Shown here: positions 55,937 through 64,000 of the stretch, one piece after another
How positions within the stretch are numbered: position 1 is the stretch's first letter
Layout: every line of letters begins with the position of its first letter
Assembly: GCA_951640195.1 (NCBI GenBank)
Contig: OX621171.1
Span: 248,001 to 312,000 of the forward strand
From: Porpolomopsis calyptriformis
Taxonomy: Eukaryota; Basidiomycota; Agaricomycetes; Agaricales; Hygrophoraceae
Reading direction: 5' to 3'
Length of the DNA stretch: 64,000 nucleotides
Notes under the pieces: model-generated
Seen by the model: the letters and a program-made list of their open reading frames with translations, nothing else
The model's database searches: none
Told to the model about the DNA's origin: nothing
Position numbers and translations under genes: made by a program

Positions 55937-58545
55937 ATGGTGAAGAACATAATAACCATTGCGAAACAGAAGATTAGCAACCAGATGAAGTTGCTTCCAG
56001 ATGGGGTTGCTGAACCCAAAGATTACAAGATCTGGGGGCAACAATTTTGCAAGTTGCTGGTAAGTCTGGTGTTTTTAATCGTTTTTCTTTACTAATCCAT
56101 CTTTTTAGATTGCATATAATCAGGTCGTGAAGGCCTTTAAAGAAACATCGACAGATGATGAGGTCATCATGTGGCAAAAGGAGGCCCATGAGACCTTCGA
56201 CGTTTTCGAAGAATAAGGGTAGTTAGAGTGGGTGGGGGAGCTGCTGATGCCAAGGTTGGCAGGGGTGGTACATCGGGAGGTCGAAGAGAAGGCAGAGGCG
56301 GAGAAGGGTTAAGCGAGAGCGAAGAGAGGAAGAAGAACATGAGGCGAGGGAGAGGGTGGAGGCATCTGCGTGGGAGGAGTAAGAGAGGGTTGAACACGAG
56401 GAGCGAGAAGAACCAGAGCAGGTGGAGCAAGAAGAATGAGAGCAAGTGGAGCACAAGTGGGTCGAGAGGGTGGAATGAGAGGAGTGAGAGAAATGGGAGC
56501 AAGAGGTATAGGAGGAACAGGATGCAGAGGACTGGAAGCAGGTGGAGGAAGCCTACAAGAGGCTCCTCCAGTTGCTTCTGGATAGAAAAATCAATGAGGA
56601 AGAGTTCCATTGAGAGACAGAAAAGGCAGTGGGTGAAGGTGGAATGAAGGTGGCAGAGGTGTCAGCAGACATGCCAGACATGACGGGGGCAATGTGTCAT
56701 GATCCCAAACTGATTTGGTATCAAACTTAACCAAAGATCATGCATTCAGCAAGTAGCATCCATGGCTCAAATATCCTTCATCTTATCTTATCTTATCTTA
56801 TCTTAGATAAGATATCACTATCCCTCACATATTATCTTATCTCGGATAAGATACACTACTATCTTTACCTATGCTATCTTATCATGGACAATAGCATTCT
56901 TCCCCATTGTTCTCTGAGTCAGAATGACTCATATCCCATGTGTCTATTGTTCTATCATCACTCCATTGTTCTCTGAGTCACTATGACTCATATTAATCTC
57001 CTCCATTGTTCTCCTCGTTGTCTGACTCAGAGTGAGTCACAATTCAAACTCCTCATTGTTCTTTTATCCATTGTTCTTATTTCCTATTGTTCTCATTGCC
57101 CATTGTTCTCAAACATATATAAAGGGCCCCCTTTTCACCAGTGAGGAGTTCAGTTCACATTCAGTTCACTTTAAAGCCTACTTTATCCCCCCCCCCCTCA
57201 CTCTCCCCTTTTCCCTTGAACTCACCCCTAGTACTCAGTACCTAGTACTACCTCTTATTGATACTACTTGTCTGTAGTCAATACATCCAATCTAGTCTAG
57301 TCTATTAAGCTTATACCCTGTGTGATTTTGCCTAAGCCCTCTTACATTGAGAACCAACTTAGGAATCACCCCTTGACGTATTTCTGTAAGTTGAAGATAG
57401 CCACTGAGGACTATCTTATCTTACCTCAGCCCCTGCTTATTCATCACATTCTCTAAGTCTCAGTCCTTATTGGAGAGACCTCACTGTGATATGTATTCTT
57501 CTAAGTCAGCCGTTAACTTCATTCTTGTTCTCCCAGTCAATACTATCCATTGAGTTTGGATAGCCTGTTTATCTGTACATCCTAGCCAAGGATTACTCAA
57601 GCCCCATCAAAGAAGGAAGTGTCCATTAGCCAATCAATCCACATCTCCCCTGAACAACTAGAACTTACTTGATTGACATATAACTCCAGTAGTTCTAGAA
57701 GTGAAGTATTTATATTTCACCTGATAAATGACGCAGACGACGGAGGATGGGCACCAGCCCCTGGATAGTGAAGAAGAGTCGATAGCAGCAGTGCAATCAC
57801 TGACTGCAGAAGAACTGGTCAAGCAGTCGAAGGCAGCCTACTGGGAGAGGATGGTGGAGAAGGGTCAGTCCCTTCCAGTAATAACGATGCGGGAGTACTG
57901 CAAGTGAAAGGCAATAGAGGAGACCTTGCACCTGGTCGAGGGCAAGGTAAGTTTCTCTCTCTTCTCTTATTTTTGTTTTACTAATAGACTTCTTTATTTC
58001 ATAGTGTGACTTTTGCAAAAAGGTCAGCGCAGAATGTGAGATTGACCCCACCAATCCATTATGTGTCAAGTGCGTAATAGATAAGCGTGGATACTATTGG
58101 AAGGGGGAAACCTGTTTGGGCAAGAAGTTCAAGCCATGGCCCAAGGTGGAATTGAAGGGTATGAACAAGTTGGTGATGGTGGGAGAATCATTGAAGGGGG
58201 TTCGGAAATTGGTGAGGGCCATTTCTCATAAGTTTTTCTTTTTTTTTTTTTTTTTTGACTTTTATTCTTTCCAACTAATTCTTTTTCAGGTCCTGTGGTT
58301 TATATTGATGAGACCCTGCCCTTTGAAGAGGAGATGGTGGGCAAGAGTTCAAAAGGAATGATGTGGCCAATTGCAGGTTGGAAAGGAAAGGCAAAGGCAG
58401 CAGCTGCCAATAAAGACAAGTTATGAGAGGTTTTGGCAGCAATTGCGGAGGAGAAAGCACACGTAAAAGCGCAAATCATCATTCTTGAAGAGATTTTAAG
58501 GGGTTTAGAAGAGAAGGAAGAGGAAATGGTCTTGGACCAATTGTA
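55937..58545 (+). pseudogene. antisense zinc-cluster gene of element C, split by solo LTR A
   Basis: The gene converges on pol, ending 131 nt from the pol stop. Exon 1 is 55937-56059 (ATG at 55937), intron 56060-56108, then a short conserved piece. A Glu/Arg-rich coiled-coil segment (about 56285-56690) is interrupted by several TGA and one frameshift. After the solo LTR A the frame continues (TQTTEDGHQPLDSEEE), then intron 57947-58004. The following exon starts CDFCKKVSAEC...CVKC...C (C-x2-C-x6-C-x8-C-x2-C-x13-C), followed by Lys-rich sequence. After an intron 58212-58289 with a long T run comes a helical C-terminus to 58545. The layout equals the antisense gene of the inner chromovirus. Function unknown. 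Confidence 0.55.
56695..57726 (+). repeat. solo LTR A in the antisense gene of element C
   Basis: 1032 bp, the same as 7217-8247 including GATA arrays, TGAGTCA/TGACTCA pairs and the TATA box. It is flanked by AATG (56691-56694, 57727-57730). Removing it restores the coding frame (DMTGAM-TQTTED). Confidence 0.85.
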
Positions 58546-58676
58546 GATTTTACTTTGTCTTGTATAATTTTGTAGCCTTTAGGCTTTTCTTCTTTTAAAA
58601 TTGTATTTCTGTTTCTAAAAAAAATGAAAGAAAGACTTGAAATGAAAAACAGTGTGTAGCGATGCATTACGGCAGG

Positions 58677-61600
58677 TTACAAGTCCTCAATCGCAATGCT
58701 ATCGAGTGGTTCACTAGTTAGCAAACATTCCATATCTCTAAGTTGTGAAGTCGATATGTTGAGGAATCATTCAGGAATTGCGATTGATCTTCGAGTGAAG
58801 TATGGGATGACTCTAAACACAGCGATTGGATGGTGTAAGACAGATCCGTCGAGCTCTGCAACAATATAAGCTTTTCCTAGGTTTCGAGATATCACAACTA
58901 GGGGTTCTAGGTATTGAGGATGCATCTTTCGATTGAGAGACTTCTCGATCTTTGTATTCCAAATGAGTATGAGATCGCCAGTTTTGAAGTCGTAGTCGCA
59001 AATGGTCTTCTTGTGTCTCTTCTCGAATTGAACGGTGGATCATAGGTGAGCAGTGAGAACCTTCAATCGAAGTTGCTCTAAGTCTGCATCTCATTTCTGT
59101 AGAGCGATTGTGCATTGCAATATTAGATCAGTTGTTGAGAGAACTGAATCTGGAGTGGGAAGGAGATATGTTGCTTTGGAAATATCTAAAGGAAGTAATA
59201 GCTGAGATCCAGTGACAGCAAAGTAGGGTGAGCATCCCAATCACTTTTGGGTAGTGATGCACTCAGCCTAGAAGACAGAGTAGGCTCCGATTTACCATTG
59301 TTTCTGATTGCCATCAACAACTTTGAATAGCAATTGTTATATGTTGAAGTGAGATCATTTGACTATTCCATTCACTCAAGAGTTGTATCCACTGATGCGA
59401 ATGTGGTTGATTCGATAGCGCTTGGCAAGGTGATCTATAGTTCCTAAGAAGGCCATTCCATTGTCCATGACAATTTCTCGAAGAGAGCCCCAGCAACAGA
59501 TTATATCCTTGAAAATCCATTCGCCAATCCATTTCGCTGTTTCCGAATGAAGCATTTGGAATTCAGGGTAGTGGGTGAGGGAGCATCACCCTTGGACTAT
59601 ATATTGAAATGGGCTGGATCGGGGCATATGCATTGTGTTGACATAGACTTTAGTGAACAGGGGAGCTGGCATGGAGATGGTTGGAGGGATGAGGGCTTGC
59701 ATAGTTTGATGAACCTGACAGGTATGACACTTCCGAATGAACTAGACTATGTCAGGGGCCATATGAGGCCACCAGAAATGTTTGGAAATGATCGATCAAG
59801 TAGTGAAAATAGCCTTGTGGCCTGTTCAATTGTGAAGTTCCATCATGATCGCTAATCGGTGATCTAGATCTATGACTAATTTGTGAGCGCCTTGTCTATC
59901 CTTTTGCCATAGTTGATTGTTGTCAATAAAGAATTCTTTGCAGTATTGTATGAAACTCACATAGTTGTTGTTGGGCATGTTGCTCAGGCATTCAAGATCT
60001 GAGAGCCATTTTCGAATGAGGATAAGTTGTCGATCATCTTGTTGAGCTGCTTCCGATCACAGAATGATGTTGTAGCAATTGGTACATGGATGGATAGGGT
60101 CCTCCTCTTCCTCACTGAAATGTTTACTCTGTGAGTAAACTGAGGTTGGCAATTGGAGGGTTTTTGTTTGGGGCATGGGCGAATCGTTGATATAGTGCAT
60201 TAATCTGTGGACGTGATTAATCCAATCATCAAAGTCTTTATCAATCAGCTCTTCGTCATTTTGGTCATCAGGCTGTTGGGGGCATCGAGAGAGACTGTCA
60301 GGACCATGGTTCAAACCAGCAATGTGTACTAAAGTAAAATGGAACATGAGGATTGCTACAATCCATCTGTTAATACTAGCTTGAGGTGCAATGTCTGGGT
60401 TCGCTAGCATTCCTTTGATATATCAAGCATCAACTTCTATAATGAGGTTTCGAACACTGATGAGGTAGAGTTGGAGTGATTGCAAGGCTTGATAGAGACT
60501 GTAGATTTCGAGTTTCAGCTGAGAGAACCTTCTTTCTTGATTATTCAATGTGATCAAACCGAATTGATTATAGTATCATTTCTTTGGGTCATCGGGATTG
60601 CATTGGCACAGGTGAAAGCTAACAGCAATATAGGAGGTGTCGACGGTGAGTATTACTGGGGCATCAGAAGTATAATTGAGAACTCGCAGAGCAGGCGATT
60701 GTAGAAGGGCTTGTTTTAAGTCCTCTTGAGCGGCAAGCTAATTGGGACCGAATTCAAAGGGCATATCTTTCCTAGTGAGCTTGACTAGGTGGTGCACTTA
60801 ATGTGCGAAGTTGTGAATGAAAATTCAAATGACGCCAATAGTACCAAGGAAGGCTCAAACTTCAGAGAGGTCTTTACAAGGACCCCAGTTTCAGATTGCT
60901 GAGACACATGATTCATCGGGGAGTTGTCCTAAATGAGTACATCAATGTCCAAGAATGGTGGTTTCTTCTGCACACAAGAATAATTTATAGCCTGCATGGT
61001 TCTGCTGCAATACTTCATTCACTGGACTATTCGATTGAGATTTCTGAAGTGTTCCCACACAAATCATCAAATTCCATCATTCTCTGGAATCATTTCATAG
61101 GATCTGTTAGGTAATATGTATTGAGTCGTGGGACCCTTTATAGGGATATCGTCAATATAGGGGATTATAAACTCAGGAATCTCCAGTTGGAGGATATAGG
61201 TGACATCGTCATGAAAAACAGGCACAGAGTTGGTCCATCCCATGGGTAGGGTAACTAGTTGATGAGCCCCATAGGGTGTTTGGAATGTGGTTAGATCGCG
61301 AGATGAAGGTGTGATCACTTGTTCATCATATCCAATGTAAAGATCGAACATAGTGCCACAGGATCGTCTGCTGAACTGTTTGGCCAAGTGTTCAGGAATT
61401 GGTGTGACTCCTGAATGTCGAATTGTGACTTGATTGAGTGGTTTGAGACTATGAACAATTCTAAGTTCTTTTCCCCCTTTCTTTAGAACAGTGAACTATC
61501 GCGATCAGTAGGAGGAGTTCAAGGGTTCGTAGATACCAGCATTGATTTTTCGCTGGATAACTTTGCAGACTTCATAATAGATACCTGGGGGAATTGGAAT

Positions 61601-62024
61601 ATTCTTTTGTACCCAGCGTGTATGTGGTACTACTGGGAGATTGATGGGAGGGAAAAAGTTGGATCTGAAACGTCCTCATTCAGAGTCATTCCAGGTGAAG
61701 GTGAGATCTTGCTTTCTCATGAAATCATAAAGGAGAGCCCTTTCCTAAGGCCAAAGGAAATCTCTGGGGTGAGCTTTATTGAAAAGCTCCATTCATTCGA
61801 TCATATATCTTTTGGTCGGGGTAAATGTTGGGGGGTTTGGGTCAAGTGTTGGCATGTCTGCAAGTGGATCGCTAAGGATTATTCAGATTATTTGGAACTT
61901 GTTGGGGAGTTCAGCTACTATGGAGCAAACTTTCTTTGAGACGGGTTTATATTTCTTTTTTGATGCAAGGAAGGTTGCAATTTCCATCAATCGATCAAGA
62001 TGGTCAGAATTGGAAGGTTGATTG
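58677..62024 (-). pseudogene. pol of element C (RT-RNase H-integrase)
   Basis: The minus frame shows WVQKNIPIPPGI (about 61610), TVLKKGGKELRIVHSLKPLNQVTIR (about 61490), FDLYIGYDE (about 61345), LPMGWTNS (about 61250) and the catalytic YIDDIPIKGP at about 61145. RNase H ends with GPDSLSRCP (about 60290) and the integrase core Asp is in VMDNGMAF (about 59465). The end is LDSIAIEDL, stop at 58677. Closest relative in the window is element A pol. Many TGA and several frameshifts are present, so it is older than element A. Confidence 0.8.
60105..60123 (-). promoter_or_regulatory. candidate central polypurine tract of element C
   Basis: ACATTTCAGTGAGGAAGAG on the minus strand, identical over 19 nt to the 3' polypurine tract at 55772-55790, lies within pol between RNase H and integrase (KHFSEEE in protein). 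Lentiviruses and Ty1 use such a duplicated internal tract to start plus-strand DNA synthesis a second time. Confidence 0.55.
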
Positions 62025-62412
62025 TGTTATGTTGGCAGTCGAAACCTCAGGTTGCTTAGACGGGGGGCAACGAAGAGCTTAGTGCATAAACTAAGGGTGG
62101 CAACGTTGAAGGACGAAAACTAGGGAGGTACAAGTGCTCTGTACTCTACTTATATCTACCTAGGTCTGGGCTGTGATTGTGATAACCACGGCGATGATCC
62201 ATGGAACGGCTGACTAATGCGCAGCACTGTATAGCCTTGCGCAGCTACTGCGGAGCACGTCTTCATCAGCCAATGGCGTTATCACCTTTGATCTATGAGA
62301 AGATAAGATAAAGATTAGATAGGGAGAGATAAGATAAGATCAAATCGAAGATAAGATTAGATAAGACGAAAAAGGAAAGTTGGTGAGATGACAAAATGAA
62401 GTGACCGTAACA
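62025..62412 (-). repeat. 3' LTR of element F
   Basis: The U3 side contains about eight GATAAGA/TAGATAAGA units within 62295-62380, again a GATA-factor-type array as in LTR A although the LTRs are otherwise unrelated. Confidence 0.8.
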
Positions 62413-64000
62413 TCACCCTCTCTTCAAATTCGCGTCCGCGCGACGTTAGAACAGGCGTTGGAGATGTCTTGAACAGTCTCGTAACAACCATTGAGGTGCA
62501 TAACAGGGAGAAGTAGGGAGATGATATTGGTATTGTCGACGAATCTCCAGGGCAGGCAGGGGGGAAACTAGTTGATACATTCGGAGCAATTGTCCCTGGG
62601 CATCCAGCCGTAGAACAGCAGTAATTGCATTAACAGGACTGGATTCATAGATCCATGCTCAACGAGCAGATGAAGGCAGATGGGGGAGGAAGATGGAACC
62701 ATTGAAATCGCGTTCGAGTAGTCAGTCAACTTCTGTGGGATAGAGTGGGATGAGAACATCAATATTGTCACTGACCTTGGGCAGTTTGTAGTCCTCGCCA
62801 GTGGAGTCTGTGATTGGGTCGTAGAGATGTTCATCGATCCCGAAGAAGTTGTCCATTCGAATGACACGCAATTGGAGTCGAGGGGCTGGTCGATCAGGGT
62901 GGAGAGCGTGAAACTCGTCAACCAGTTCCTGAGCATTCTTAGCGTTCGACTCGGGCTCCCAAGTGTTTTCTTCACTAGTGTAGCCTTCCCAGTGTACCAA
63001 GTATTGGAGTTTTCCTTGTCGCAGACGAGAGTCCAGAATTTCATCGACGACGTATTCGGAGTTGCCTTCCAGTTGGATTGGGGGAGGAGGAGTAGGTTTT
63101 TTCTGATTGGGGAACGAGGGAGATCGATAAGGGGAGAGGTAGGATTCGTTGAAGACCGGATGGAGCCCCAACCATTCGTGGGGGAGATCAAGTTTGTAGG
63201 CGGAACGGCCGATTTTCTCAATGACCTTGAAAGGACCAAAGCGTTTGTTGTCGAGCTTCTTCATTGGTCATTTAGTCTTGATGTTGGTAGCAGCCAACCA
63301 TACTTTATCTCCTGGCAAATATTCTTGAGCAGTTCGGACATGTTTATCATGGGTGGCCTTCATAGTTTCATTCGCTCTCCTGAGGGCAGCTTCAGCTTCT
63401 TGATGGATGTTTTTCATCCGATCAGCGAATTGGGTTGCGGACTCATTTTGGACTTCTCTTGTGGTGTCATTTCCCTTCCAGGGGTTCTGACCGTAGTTGA
63501 CATAGAAAGGGGTTTGTCGTGTGGCTGCGTGGACTGAGTTATTGTACAAGAACTCAGCTAACGCAAGCCATTCTTTCCAATTGTCCTAACAATGATTGAC
63601 AAAGATGCGAAGGTATTGTTCGAGCATCTGATTCATTCGTTCGGATTGGCCATCAGTCTGGGGATGATAAGCTGTGGAAACGTTCTGGGAAGTGCCCAGA
63701 AGATGGAAAAGATCAGTCATGAATTTGGAAACAAATCGTGGATCATGATCATGGATGATGCGTTGGGGGACACTGTGATCTCGGATGACGCGATCCTGAA
63801 TGATCTTCGCAAACCCTTCGGAGTTCAACTCGATGTGGGTGGCTTCGAATTTGACAGCCTTTGAGAAGTGGTCGACAATCGTGAGGATTGCGTTGTAGCC
63901 CTGACATTCAGGTATGGGGCCAACAAGATTGACTGTGATCGTATCCCAGGGTCGAGGAGGAGGGTCAAAGGGATGGAGTGGGGTCTTGGCGGGCAGTCGG
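62413..64000 (-). pseudogene. pol of element F: integrase and chromodomain
   Basis: Partial at the right edge. The minus frame reads ITVNLVGPIP at the first integrase Asp position (Asn instead of Asp), IVDHFSKAVKF at about 63880, HDHDPRF, YHPQTDGQSERMN at about 63680 and VNYGQNPW. The integrase C-terminal GPFKVI...HPVFNESYLSPY is about 63240-63140. The chromodomain YVVDEILDS...VHWEGYTSEENTWEPE is about 63065-62955, followed by a tail of about 110 residues of unknown role reaching the purine tract. Stops at about 63590 (TAG), 63267 (TGA) and 62722 (TGA) fit C>T changes. Confidence 0.85.

Larger units (their letters stand above)
11094..64000 (-). mobile_element. Element D: minus-strand chromovirus exploded by nested insertions
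   Basis: From right to left the pol of one Ty3/gypsy element reads in order: RT 55160-54709, continuation 54369-54318, 53704-53585, 23593-23516, RNase H and integrase 22942-21143, chromodomain 12545-12431, accessory ORF 12268-11531, and the 3' LTR 11094-11496 preceded by a purine-rich stretch. At each interruption the flanks join in frame when the inserted element and one target duplication are removed. Its 5' part lies beyond element C, outside the window. Confidence 0.75.
55161..64000 (-). mobile_element. Element C: Ty3-type element of the A clade, inserted in element D
   Basis: The order on the minus strand (right to left) is pol 62024-58677, a convergent antisense gene 55937-58545, the polypurine tract 55790-55771 and the 3' LTR 55770-55161, which abuts element D's RT. 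Element F has inserted at 62025, so the 5' half and the other target duplication lie outside the window. A solo LTR A sits in the antisense gene. Confidence 0.75.
62025..64000 (-). mobile_element. Element F: chromovirus inserted in element C, 5' part outside window
   Basis: The 3' LTR is 62025-62412 (388 bp, minus strand TGTTACGG...CATAACA), preceded on the minus strand by the purine tract GAAGAGAGGGTGA. Pol with chromodomain extends right. Frames are far less decayed than in element C, so this is a young insertion. The target base pattern left of the LTR is GATTG. Confidence 0.85.

Noticed and set aside
1..64000. tRNA or rRNA genes
   Set aside because: No cloverleaf with A/B boxes or rRNA core sequence noticed on either strand by eye; a tRNAscan run would be decisive.

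Overview
The window looks like gene-poor, repeat-packed chromatin of an Agaricomycete (mushroom-forming basidiomycete). The evidence is short fungal introns (48-68 nt, GT...AG, CTAAT-type branch sites), a Tnp2/Plavaka-type transposase with the basidiomycete CxC N-terminus, mushroom-type integrase-core and HECT-like genes, degenerate kinesin-light-chain TPR arrays, chromodomain Ty3/gypsy elements, and coding frames broken mostly by TGA where CGA is expected. That last pattern fits deamination of methylated CpG. I see no certain single-copy host gene, rRNA or tRNA.

Layout. 1-8247 is the 3' part of a Ty3-type element (A: gag-like ORF, pol, two extra ORFs, 1-kb LTR). 8248-11093 is a scrap heap of LTRs (families B, C, D). 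From 11094 to the right edge almost everything appears to sit inside one minus-strand chromovirus (element D). Its pol can be followed in order from 55160 down to 12431 across six insertions. These are a solo LTR at 54370-54708, a solo LTR at 53705-54313, a 29,991-bp CACTA-like DNA transposon (P) at 23594-53584, a solo LTR at 22943-23515, an 8.6-kb DDE/HECT-like element (T) at about 12546-21142, and a second Ty3 element (C, minus) from 55161 rightward. Element C is itself hit by a solo LTR of family A and by a chromovirus (F) at 62025.

Giant element P has 440-bp terminal inverted repeats starting CACTCC, a 3-bp target duplication (ATT) and a reading frame that is restored on excision. It carries a Tnp2-like transposase, at least five further genes of mushroom-specific families, a WD40 gene, and three intergenic clusters of about 30 short hairpin motifs whose outer arms covary. 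A Ty3 chromovirus (25446-37940, TSD GAAAT) has landed exactly in an intron of the transposase, and a sibling copy (27091-33540, TSD ATTCC) has landed in reverse inside the protease region of the first. The deepest nest is therefore D > P > chromovirus > chromovirus.

Recurring biology. The P-nested chromovirus shows an 11-nt match between the predicted 5' end of its RNA and the site just inside the LTR, as in Tf1/sushi self-priming. Four Ty3 families carry extra genes between pol and the 3' LTR. In two of them these genes are antisense, spliced and encode Cys-rich zinc-cluster-like proteins. Several LTR families carry paired TGAGTCA/TGACTCA sites or GATAAG arrays, suggesting stress- or nutrient-linked transcription.
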